Below, one piece after another: positions 7,961 through 15,476 of a stretch of 64,000 nucleotides of DNA (position 1 is the stretch's first letter; each line of letters begins with the position of its first letter). Source of the DNA: CAWAHD01 sp963781785. GTDB lineage: Bacteria > Planctomycetota > Planctomycetia > Isosphaerales > Isosphaeraceae. Under the pieces are notes generated by a model. That model worked only from the letters and a program-made list of their open reading frames with translations. It did not search any database and had not been told where the DNA came from. Where the stretch lies: contig CAWAHD010000002.1 of assembly GCA_963781785.1 (NCBI GenBank), forward strand, positions 1,860,001-1,924,000, given 5' to 3'. Both the position numbers and the translations under genes were made by a program.

Positions 7961-9175
7961 TCACCATCGCCTCACAAGCCGAAAATACATGCCAAAATCC
8001 TCATTTCTCGGCGTGACCAGAGGTATCTCGACGCCGTAGAGAAACCAGGTGTTCGCAGCAATCCGAAACCGGATTCCCGGCAGGATGGTCAAGGTATCAC
8101 CACCGGAAGCACGGTTGTCTGTCGTCGCCGAGTTGTTGACCGCCAACCAAACGGTGAATTCCTTGAAAAACCTGACCTCATCGAGCGTGAGGAACTTGCC
8201 GACCGTCAAGTTGGTGTCGAAGGTTGTGCGCAAGCCGGTCGCCGTCAGCGGTATCGTCGGTCCGGCGCCGCCGCGGATCACCCAGCGGTTTGGCAGACCT
8301 TGCCAGAACTGGATCTGAGGCCCGAACGCTGTATCACCGTTACCCGCGTCGGTCGAGCCCGTCGGAGTCCGAATCGTGAACACCGACATGATCGAGGTAT
8401 TCTTGGTCTCGTGGAGCATGACCTGAGGTGTGATGCTCAAGTCTCCGAAGGTCGCCTTGTAGGCCAAAGTCGAGCTCGCCGCACTCGACCGATTCAGCAG
8501 GTTTGCAGGCCCACCGGCAGCGACCGGGTCCGCGACGCGATGGTAATCGACAAACGGAACCGAGATAGATAATTCGAGCCGGCGACTCAGTGGTGCAAAA
8601 ACGGACCACGTGCCAATATCGCGGTTTCCCGAGGGATCGACGTGATCACGGTAGTTGTAATCGAGGACCCACTGACGGTAGAACACCCCGTTAGACGCGT
8701 TGATCCATTCCTGTCGCAAGGCGCCGGAATCGCTCGCCGGTGAAAACACGAACGGCTGGTTCCAGCCCTCGGTGAACAGCTCGCTCAACAACAACGGACT
8801 CCAATCCGACGTAGGCGCCTCACCGAACAACGACTCGACCACCGTGTCGAGCGGACCGGTAACAAAAGGCTGCGCCGGCGAGCCTCGCGGCTGCGGATCG
8901 AGTGCGCCGTCCGGGGGGCCCACGGCGGGGTCTTCCAGGGCCGCTGCGGCCGGCGACGGCGACAGCGACGGGGTTGCGGCCGATCCCGAGACGGCCGGGA
9001 CCGCCGGCAACTCGCCGCTTTGAGCTCGGACAGTGGCAGCAGCGGGGGACGTGCTGCTCGTCGCGGTGATCGAGGATTGAACCGGCCGATTCACCGTCGA
9101 GCACCCCGCCGCGCATCCGCCCGTTGCCAGCGCAACGGCCAGAATGTGCCGGAATCGCGCCGAATGCGGTGTCAT
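7961..9175 (-). CDS. putative outer-membrane beta-barrel lipoprotein under a fluoride riboswitch
   Basis: A 404-residue protein starting at the ATG at 9175 (MTPHSARFRHILAVALATGG), with a lipoprotein-like signal in which the cysteine of AAGC is the likely lipidated residue. A Ser/Pro/Ala-rich linker (about residues 30-105) follows, then about 280 residues with alternating polar/hydrophobic strands (WVLDYNYRDHV, ISVPFVDYHRV, WVIRGGAGPTIPL) typical of an outer-membrane barrel. It ends in MYFRLVRRW, an aromatic C-terminus fitting a barrel-assembly signal. I do not recognise a characterised family; it loosely resembles uncharacterised 'transporter' barrels. It sits immediately after a fluoride riboswitch and terminator (9214-9309), so it is probably induced by fluoride. 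Confidence 0.75.
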   Translation of the reverse strand: MTPHSARFRHILAVALATGGCAAGCSTVNRPVQSSITATSSTSPAAATVRAQSGELPAVPAVSGSAATPSLSPSPAAAALEDPAVGPPDGALDPQPRGSPAQPFVTGPLDTVVESLFGEAPTSDWSPLLLSELFTEGWNQPFVFSPASDSGALRQEWINASNGVFYRQWVLDYNYRDHVDPSGNRDIGTWSVFAPLSRRLELSISVPFVDYHRVADPVAAGGPANLLNRSSAASSTLAYKATFGDLSITPQVMLHETKNTSIMSVFTIRTPTGSTDAGNGDTAFGPQIQFWQGLPNRWVIRGGAGPTIPLTATGLRTTFDTNLTVGKFLTLDEVRFFKEFTVWLAVNNSATTDNRASGGDTLTILPGIRFRIAANTWFLYGVEIPLVTPRNEDFGMYFRLVRRW

Positions 9176-9213
9176 CGCAGCGACGTGACGCGGTTTCGCC
9201 AATCGAGCGCTCC

Positions 9214-9261
9214 AAAAAAAAGACTCCTACCGGGAGGCATCGGTGCCTCGCGGTAGGAGTC
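9214..9261 (-). terminator. riboswitch-controlled intrinsic terminator
   Basis: On the minus strand GACTCCTACCG (9261-9251) pairs perfectly over 11 bp with CGGTAGGAGTC (9232-9222). An inner 6-bp stem GAGGCA/TGCCTC is separated from it by one G/G mismatch, and a run of eight Us (9221-9214) follows. The left strand is the 3' strand of the upstream fluoride aptamer, so fluoride binding should prevent the hairpin. The next gene starts at 9175. Confidence 0.85.
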
Positions 9262-9309
9262 GTCAGCCCCATCGAGGGCGGTTTGATCGGCGGGCGAACT
9301 CCATCACCC
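9252..9309 (-). ncRNA. fluoride riboswitch (crcB motif), first copy
   Basis: Read on the minus strand from 9309: GGGTGATGGAGTTCGCCC, then GATCAAACCGCCC, then GGGGCTGACGACTCCTACC. This matches the fluoride aptamer order, closely parallel to the bacterial examples that run GATG-x-GCCC-AAAC-GCCC-GGGC-TGATG-CTAC. GGAGT (9302-9298) pairs with ACTCC (9260-9256). The second copy in this window has GGGGT/ACCCC at the same place, a compensatory A-T to G-C change (9300/9258 against 7722/7674). One departure is TGACG for the usual TGATG. It overlaps the terminator at 9214-9261 and precedes the lipoprotein gene, giving a classical fluoride-ON transcriptional switch. Confidence 0.87.
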
Positions 9310-9602
9310 ATCCCGGACCGTCGCGAGCCCGCGACTCCCGGGTACATCTCCTTTATCGGACGCCAGACCCCGCGACTTGACCGGTTCTGCCGATTGTGAG
9401 GAAGTGTGGCTGGCCCTGTCGGGCCCAGCGCTCATGAGCAGTAGGGAATGCGCATCAACTCGAATGATCGCGCGGGGCATCCATCCAGGTTCGCCAGGTG
9501 GCACACTCCCAATCGTAGGGCGACTGCTCGCAGTCGCTCTCGACTCGCGGCGAAAAATCGACCCAGCAGCCGGCCCATGCGAGGAACCGTCACGGGGTCT
9601 GG
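9310..9602. other. intergenic stretch upstream of the first fluoride riboswitch
   Basis: No convincing gene on either strand. The promoter for the minus-strand riboswitch transcript must lie here or just beyond, but no clear box pair was recognised. Confidence 0.5.
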
Positions 9603-9860
9603 TCATTCGGATCGCGACGGCCGCCGACCCCGCCGACTGCGTCGTAGGATCTCTTCACAGGAGCCAGGCCTGGCTGCTCGGCTCCGCCCCTGGCCATCCG
9701 CCTCAGCCATCTGGAGCCCTCTCAGATCCGCCGCCAGGGCACCGCCCGAGTCCGCCCCGCCAGGATCGGCGGACTCAACCGCCAGGCGCCGGATCTGCTC
9801 CCGAAAGGCCCCAGCCTGCATCTCGTAGAGCGAGGAACCATCGAGCGTGCACCGGATCAC
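9603..9860 (-). CDS. hypothetical protein, 85 residues (weak)
   Basis: A GTG-started frame of 85 codons with high third-position GC and a protein-like N-terminus (TLDGSSLYEMQAGAFREQIRRLAVE), then a low-complexity Arg-rich end. No family was recognised. It borders a 134-bp tandem duplication. It could equally be a chance open frame in GC-rich DNA; I include it because the first 40 residues look coding. Confidence 0.3.
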   Translation of the reverse strand: MIRCTLDGSSLYEMQAGAFREQIRRLAVESADPGGADSGGALAADLRGLQMAEADGQGRSRAARPGSCEEILRRSRRGRRPSRSE

Positions 9861-9863
9861 CAG

Positions 9864-10131
9864 TAGCCGGAAGAGCCGGCGAGGGGAATAACGCCGGGCT
9901 ACGGCGGCTCTTCAGGGGGACGGGCATCCTGCCCGTCGTGAGCCCCTCTTTCCGCTCGAGCCCGATAACGGTCAGGAACCGGTCAAGTCCCCTTCAGCTA
10001 GCCGGAAGAGCCGGCGAGGGGAATAACGCCGGGCTACGGCGGCTCTTCAGGGGGACGGGCACTGCCCGTCGTGAGCCCCTCTTTCCGCTCGAGCCCGATA
10101 ACGGTCAGGAACCGGTCAAGTCCCCTTCAGC
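9864..10131. repeat. tandem duplication of a 134-bp intergenic element
   Basis: Two head-to-tail copies (9864-9998 and 9999-10131), identical except for a two-base difference at the inner palindrome GACGGGCAtccTGCCCGTC, which is shortened in copy two. Each carries stem-forming runs (AGCCGGAAGAGCCGGC; GGACGGGCA/TGCCCGTC). It contains no gene and probably arose by a recent duplication. Confidence 0.9.
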
Positions 10132-10225
10132 CCGTCGCCGAATTCAAAAATAGAAAGCGAGCACCACGACGTAATCGTCTCTTGCGCAGGCCGGTCACCC
10201 CGGGAGCGTGGCGTGCGCTCATGGC

Positions 10226-10726
10226 TCAAGCGCCGTCGGAAGCGCTCCCGCCGTCCTGCCAACTCGCCAGCAGTCCGCCGGTCAGGGCCCCGGCCACAAC
10301 GGTCAGCCATCCAAAAAAGAGCAGGCTCAGTATCGAGAAGTTGAACACTGCCGAAAACTCGTGGCCCAAGGTGAGCAGCGGTTCGGCAAGAGGATCCGTG
10401 GACGACACTCCGAGCAGGACCGTCAGGCAGTTGCCCGCAGTCACGAGACACGAGCAAACCGGGTGGATCAGCACCCCGCTGGCGATTCCGCTGATCAGAC
10501 CTCTCCGGATCGGCGCCGTGCGGGCGCGGCCGACGATGGCCCACCACATCACGAGCGCCGTCAGGAACCCGCTTGCGCCGACGAGCACCGGGCCCCAGTT
10601 CCGCAGGCGAGTTTCCGCCGGTGTTGGTGGTCCGCCACCGAGGCTTGGCAGGGCCAGCAGGCCGCACAGGCCGAAGACGACCATGAACACAAGAGCGGCC
10701 TTGAAGGATTTTCCCCATCGAGACAT
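10226..10726 (-). CDS. small integral membrane protein, unknown function
   Basis: About 166 residues from the ATG at 10726, preceded by GGAGG six bases upstream. It has four likely membrane segments: AALVFMVVFGLCGLLALPSL, VLVGASGFLTALVMWWAIVG, an Ala/Gly-rich segment ending IHPVCSCLVTAGNCLTVLLG, and ILSLLFFGWLTVVAGALTGG. Three cysteines cluster in the third segment. No family was recognised. It is isolated on the minus strand, upstream of the repeat-rich stretch. Confidence 0.65.
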   Translation of the reverse strand: MSRWGKSFKAALVFMVVFGLCGLLALPSLGGGPPTPAETRLRNWGPVLVGASGFLTALVMWWAIVGRARTAPIRRGLISGIASGVLIHPVCSCLVTAGNCLTVLLGVSSTDPLAEPLLTLGHEFSAVFNFSILSLLFFGWLTVVAGALTGGLLASWQDGGSASDGA

Positions 10727-10820
10727 CAGGAAGCCTCCAATCCTTGGTGAAACTCCGCGCTGGAGTACAGCATACCGGCCAGACCGGCCGCACGAAATCC
10801 CGATCAACGGCTCCCGTTAA

Positions 10821-10862
10821 GAACGGAGAGTCAGGACACGCGAACGGAGAGTCAGGACACGC
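10821..10862. repeat. two perfect copies of a 21-bp direct repeat
   Basis: GAACGGAGAGTCAGGACACGC-type unit repeated twice without a gap, in an intergenic stretch (10727-11209) that otherwise shows nothing convincing. Confidence 0.85.
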
Positions 10863-11209
10863 ATCCCCTTCAAGGCGCAGACCGAGTCCACGAGCCTGGC
10901 CCAGCGCGAAGGTGAATTGTCGTCAGAAAGGTAATCAGTCGATGCGCGCCGAACGAACGAAAGCTGGGTGTAAGCACAGGAAAAGACGGCTGCTTGACAT
11001 GCACATGGACGCTAACGACAATCATTTTCCTCATTGCCGCTGGCAAGCGCAGACCAGCGAGGTTGGGCTCGTGATCGGGCGTAATACCGGCACCAGCGCC
11101 TCCCGGAATCCACCGGCCTGCAAGCGGCACGGCCAGGTGCCGTCTGCACTTCGCACGGGATCGTGTGAGGTCGCCACGCAGGCTTCCGCCCTCGCCGCGG
11201 GAGAACCCC

Positions 11210-11482
11210 ATGGACGACGAACAGTTTTACCGCCTGCTCCTCGCGCCGGTCGAACGCATTTTCGGACCGATCGATCGTGACACGATCGTTGCCATCATCG
11301 GATTCGACTCGGGAGGACCGCTCAATTTTTGCACGATAGGCCGAGACCGGGGTGACCGCTTCATTACCTACGTGTCGTGCGAACTGGCGGTGCGTGGAGA
11401 GCAGCAGCCCAGCGAGTTCGGGCGGTACGACTTGCTTACGTCTCAGGAGGAAAGCGGGACAGGTCCGATATCGTCAAGTTAG
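11210..11482 (+). pseudogene. hypothetical protein related to suppressor-of-fused-type proteins, cut off at its 3' end
   Basis: The ATG at 11210 follows GGGAGA. The first 75 residues are strongly protein-like: MDDEQFYRLLLAPVERIFGP, DTIVAIIGFDSGGPLNFCT, RFITYVSCELAVRGEQQPSE, FGRYDLLTS. They resemble the start of a small uncharacterised, suppressor-of-fused-like group whose members, from memory, are about twice this length. The frame runs straight into an inverted-repeat element (11451-11531) and stops there. The missing C-terminal half is not found beyond the element, so this is probably a gene broken by that insertion or a linked deletion. Confidence 0.55.
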
Positions 11483-11536
11483 AGAATCTTCCAACCAGCC
11501 CATATTGCCAATAGTGGACCTGTCCCGCTTTTCCCG
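11447..11536. repeat. MITE/REP-like inverted-repeat element, copy 1
   Basis: Perfect 16-bp terminal inverted repeats AAAGCGGGACAGGTCC (11451-11466) and GGACCTGTCCCGCTTT (11516-11531) flank a 49-base centre that includes CTTCCAACCAGCCCATATTG. A second, more decayed copy in the same orientation lies at 13952-14037. The element carries no gene. It truncates the gene to its left. Confidence 0.8.
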
Positions 11537-11625
11537 GCAGGCGCCAGGCGGTCGCCCTCGCCCCGACGCAGTCGGAGGAGGGGATGCTGCGATGCGCGCC
11601 GTCCAGCGAGGACTGGCTCGGCAGC

Positions 11626-12747
11626 TCAATCATCCACCCCGCGCTGCTCCCGCAAGCTCTTCCGCTTGGCCTTTGCTTTCGCGTCTGTACCTTTGGATTT
11701 GGAGGCCGGCTTGGCCGTCGCGGCCTCGTCATCGTCTCTATCGGATGCCTCGGCCGTGCCGGCGGCGTTGGCTCGATCCGATTGATTCGCGCCAGGGGGG
11801 CGGTTCCCGGGCCCTTGCCCCGGACCGCCGCGGGTCGGTGAGAGCTCCAGCGGCGCACCCAGCATCGCCTTGTACGCGGCGGCCTGGCGCTTGCCGAACA
11901 CTCGGCTCACCACCACGGCGAGAAGCTGGCCCTGGATCTTCTTGCTCTGAGCATGCATCTCGCCCATCTTGGCCCTCACTTCCGGTCTCGCCATGAACGC
12001 CTTCATGGCCTCCTGGACGGCCGGATCGCGCATATCCGGCCCGCCGGGTCCGCCACCGCCGGGGTTCCGACCGTTCTTGGCCGGATCGGACAGGCCCGTC
12101 CGTATCATGTCCCACGTGACCCGCCCGCTCTCGCGCTGGGCCTGACGGCTCTGGTCGAGCAACTCCCGGATCTGCTCGACCTGGAACTCATCCAGTTTCA
12201 GCTTCTCGATCATATCGGGCCGCTCCAGCGCGCTGATACCCTCGACCTGGAGCTGGATCTGCTTGAGGCGCCTGTACTGTCCGCGATCGAGGATCGAGGC
12301 CACCGCCTGCTCAATGTCCTGATCGAGTACCATCTGGGCCTCGCGCATCGCGGCGAAGCGCTCGGCCATCTCGGCAGCCCGCATGCGGGCGTTGCCCTGT
12401 CCGCCGGGTCCGCGTCCGCCATTCTGGCCGCCATTCCCGCCCGGGGCCGCGGCCTGACCCGATTGTCCCCGCGGATTCATCTGATCTCGGAACTGGCGCT
12501 GGCGCTGACTGGACGACTCGGCGAGGGCCTGGATCTTCTGCTTCTGGGGGCCTTCCAGCTTTAGCTCCGCCTGGACGATCGGATACCGGGCCAGGCTGAG
12601 GATCAAGCCACTGGTGCCGACGGGCCCAACCTGGGCACCAGCACCACCGCGCCCACTCCGGCCGCGCTGGGCCTGCGCGTAGCTGCCCGGGACCGAGAGC
12701 GCGGCTGCGATCGCCGCAACGATGAGTGTCTGACGAAACCGAAGCAT
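11626..12747 (-). CDS. secreted Gly/Arg/Gln-rich protein, unknown function
   Basis: I take the ATG at 12747 (MLRFRQTLIVAAIAAALSVP, cleavage after YAQA) over earlier starts because it gives a clean signal peptide and follows GAGGAGTCGAGG. The mature 345 or so residues hold helical, charged segments with an internal likeness between LKLEGPQKQKIQALAESSSQ and LKLDEFQVEQIRELLDQSRQ, separated by Gly-rich stretches (PGGNGGQNGGRGPGGQG). The C-terminus is a Lys/Ala/Asp-rich tail (KSKGTDAKAKAKRKSLR). Periplasmic proteins of this kind, with repeated 'LSxEQxxKI' helices, are common in planctomycetes. Its function is unknown. It stands alone between two copies of an inverted-repeat element. Confidence 0.75.
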   Translation of the reverse strand: MLRFRQTLIVAAIAAALSVPGSYAQAQRGRSGRGGAGAQVGPVGTSGLILSLARYPIVQAELKLEGPQKQKIQALAESSSQRQRQFRDQMNPRGQSGQAAAPGGNGGQNGGRGPGGQGNARMRAAEMAERFAAMREAQMVLDQDIEQAVASILDRGQYRRLKQIQLQVEGISALERPDMIEKLKLDEFQVEQIRELLDQSRQAQRESGRVTWDMIRTGLSDPAKNGRNPGGGGPGGPDMRDPAVQEAMKAFMARPEVRAKMGEMHAQSKKIQGQLLAVVVSRVFGKRQAAAYKAMLGAPLELSPTRGGPGQGPGNRPPGANQSDRANAAGTAEASDRDDDEAATAKPASKSKGTDAKAKAKRKSLREQRGVDD

Positions 12748-13073
12748 CCTCGACTCCTCGGGCCTCAGGCCGGTCAGGCGATGTTGTACGACGTGCAGGG
12801 TCCACTGCCTGCGAAACACGGACCGATATTGAGAGCGATCGAAGGGCCCACCAGCCGCGAGGCCGGCCATTGGTGAGCGTTCTGAGTCACAAGGGCGCTC
12901 AGGGATCGCCCGATCCCCTCCCGGAACAGTCTGCTCAGAAGACCAACTTAGCGAGTCCAACACATGAATGGAATGGACGCTTGTAAGATCTCGGGTGCAC
13001 ATCAGCTTGTGCGCCTTCTGCGAATGCCTCGGAATCGTCAATAGAGGAACTCGGGGCTTTTGTGCAAGCATGA
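12748..13073. other. intergenic stretch, nothing recognised
   Basis: Contains the ribosome-binding site of the secreted protein to its left. No other gene or structure could be supported. Confidence 0.5.
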
Positions 13074-13664
13074 TCACGGCTGAGGAACCGGCTTTCTGGT
13101 CAAGATCCGGAATTGATCATCAAATTCGGTCACCTGGATCGCCTGGTCGTCGGGCAACCGCGCCAGAGCATGCGCCAGGAGGAGGAGCTCTTCGCTGCGA
13201 ACCACTCGCCCACTCGGCGATGATTGGTCGGCCGCGAGGAGTGTCTCCATTCGCGAGGAGGATCGCTCGAGCTCGACATCGAGCGAGAGTTCTCGCGCGG
13301 GGTCACGGGACTGCGCGCCCATGTGTCGGAAGACACCGGCTAGAACATTTGCCAGAATGGCGCGGAGTCAGCCCAACCGTTCACCTTCGGTCGAGCCTCG
13401 AAACTGCGCCTGCGTTTGGTGGGCCTGGAGAATCACTTGTTGAACCACATCGGAGGGGTCGACCTTGGCTTGCAGGTGAACACCCATCTGAAGCCGAGCG
13501 AGCAGCAAGAGGTAGTCGCGGTAATCTTCGATCGGCCACATTTCGTCGCGCGGGTCGCTTTGCACGGCGTCTTCCTCTTGAGCCTGGAAACAGCCCGGGT
13601 GAGCCGCGGGGCGGTGCCGAGTCGCGGGCGTTCGTCGTTCAAGTGCTCGTTCAATCAAGATCAT
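13074..13664 (-). pseudogene. ECF-type sigma factor remnant (in-frame TGA, missing 3' end)
   Basis: The frame shows region 2 of a planctomycete-type ECF sigma factor: EDYRDYLLLLARLQMG, VDPSDVVQQVILQAHQTQAQ and FRGSTEGERLG. A TGA stop at 13368-13370 stands where the family has Trp (LGW-LRAIL). The same frame continues LRAILANVLAGVFRHMGAQS, then SSPSGRVVRSEELLLLAHAL and ARLPDDQ. After LPDDQ the sequence changes to unrelated residues and stops, so sigma region 4, needed for -35 binding, is gone. The N-terminal boundary is uncertain; 13664 is the nearest plausible ATG. The nonsense codon and lost C-terminus together make a pseudogene likely. Confidence 0.75.
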
Positions 13665-13951
13665 ACTCGCGACGCACTGCGATGTACCCCGGGCGAGCGT
13701 TCCGGGTGAGTGGGCCATGTACAGGCTCGTGTCACGAACTCGGGCGGACTCTTGGGGCGACATGAGGAGGCGCACGACAAGGCAGACAGGGAAAAGAGGC
13801 GTCGTCCGACCGGCAAGCGCCGCGAGGGCCTCGCTTTGCTGGCCGAAAGACGAATGCTTGATCCCCGCGTAGACGACCATCCTGTACATGGCCGGTCTGT
13901 AATCGCCGCAATCAATCCCCAGCCATTGGGTCTTACGGAAAAGTGTTGCTC

Positions 13952-14037
13952 GAGATTTGGGACAGGTTCGATTGCTAAATCAGGAGAGCTTCCAACCAGC
14001 CCATATTGCCAAGAACAGACCTGTCCCGCTTTTCCTC
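13952..14037. repeat. MITE/REP-like inverted-repeat element, copy 2
   Basis: Shares the centre CTTCCAACCAGCCCATATTG and the right end GACCTGTCCCGCTTTTCC with the element at 11447-11536. The left end is shortened to GGGACAGGTTC. Same orientation, about 2.4 kb apart, flanking the secreted-protein gene and the sigma remnant. Confidence 0.75.
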
Positions 14038-15476
14038 CGCTAGTGTCGTCGAACAATATTCCGGAAAACACCACAACCGCCAATTAGCCAATCGCTTTGG
14101 AGCGCATCGCGCGCGGTATACCGTGCGGTAGGTACGTCCAAGTTTTCGACACCCTCGTATAATGATAGTACGCGCGCGGAGTGAGCGTGTGCGCCCGATG
14201 AGCTGGGGTCAATTTCGTGTTCTGACACCTGACGAGGTTCTCAAGCAGGAACAGCCCCGGGACGCAATGGCCGAGTTGAAGCTTCAGCGGGATCTTCGTT
14301 TCCTCCGTTGGTTTCTGTTCCAACAACAGACCTGCACCATGCGCCCGCCATTCGGACCGCTGCCAATACGCCTTGAACAGAAGCAAACAAAGGCCACGAA
14401 GACCGAGATCGCGGCCTGATGCAGCAGCGAGACAAGGCACGCCAAATCAGAATGTCGGCAAGAATGGCCTGCGGGCCTCGACCGAGAGGGCGATCACTGA
14501 AAAGGGCCGGAGTGTGACCCAATTTCCGGATTCTCTGGCCTCCTGCTTTCCCAGGTGCCTTATCTAATCCTCAAGAAGCGTCAATTCGTGCAACAAAACT
14601 GGTGGGAAGCGCGAAATGCTGGAGGGCCATGTTTTCCTCAGCCGACTGCGGAGGATTGCCGTCCAGAAGCGGACTCGAAGAGGCGAGATGTCTGATTCAT
14701 CCTTAATCCTTGGTCAATACCCACCCCTAGCCCTCTTCGAATTCGTCGAGGTGGGTGGGCCAAGCCAGTACTGTCTCAGCACTCTCCGACCGACGAATAC
14801 TGTTGACGTCCTGGCACTGGGCGAGTGCCTCGCAGTCCAGGATCGCAGCTCAGCTCATGTCCGAAGTCGGAGATATGTCGCGATGCAAAGAGCCATCGCC
14901 GAGGCGCAGACTCTCCCAATTCTACCGCATGGCGAGTCATACGGCGTGGTGGGAAAAAATGCGAATGGTCGCCCGATCCCTTTCGTTTGGCACAACCGGC
15001 AAGATCTCCCCGACGGCGCAGAACGCAGGCGGAATTCGCGCCGGATTTGCAACGGGATCGCAACTAAGAATCTGGCGGAGACAGGCGTTCCATTGATCGG
15101 CCAGGCGTGTGATTCCGCTCGGTCTCTTCCGGCCTGAAGCGCCCGTCATTTCCGTTTATTCCGCGCTGCGTGGCCGCCGGGTCTTATCCGTCCGATCCGT
15201 CGTATCCGTCCGATCCCTCCGATCCGTTCGATCCGTCGGATCCAACCCGGCGGCCGGGCGGCATCCCGAGGGCGAAATCAGCGAAAATGCGACGAGCGAA
15301 GCCGATTTCGATGAAATTATTAGGAATACACAAAAACAAACTCGAATTGAAGATGCAGCGAATTCTTCTGCTCAATTGGCGCTTGACAAGGGGGATAGAT
15401 CACCCGATGGAGGCCGGCGAGCAAGACCCTGGCGAGGAAGCAAAAGAGGTCCTCTCCAGACAGAATCGGAATGGTC
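14038..15476. other. 1.4-kb stretch without a supportable gene
   Basis: Several open frames exist on both strands but none is protein-like. It holds short phrases common to REP-type intergenic DNA (GGGGTCAATTTCGTGTTCTG at about 14205; ACCCACCC/GGTGGGTGGG at about 14718-14758), a 9-10-bp tandem repeat at 15184-15243 and an AT-richer patch at 15285-15400. It looks like accumulated repeat and relic DNA. Confidence 0.6.
15184..15243. repeat. short tandem repeat, about 9-10-bp unit
   Basis: Six or more imperfect copies of a unit close to ATCCGTCCG in a row, outside any supported gene. It is the kind of array that changes length by slippage. Confidence 0.75.

Noticed and set aside
13368..13370. 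TGA read as Trp or selenocysteine (also 37497-37499)
   Set aside because: Trp is coded by TGG throughout, TGA ends many genes here, no SECIS-like hairpin was seen, and the sigma gene is also truncated.
13959..13980. tRNA T-arm-like GGTTCGATT
   Set aside because: It belongs to the left end of the second inverted-repeat element, and no acceptor or anticodon stem surrounds it.
14616..15137. A 173-codon plus-strand frame in the repeat-rich stretch
   Set aside because: Composition and codon use are not coding-like, no motif, and it spans REP-type phrases.
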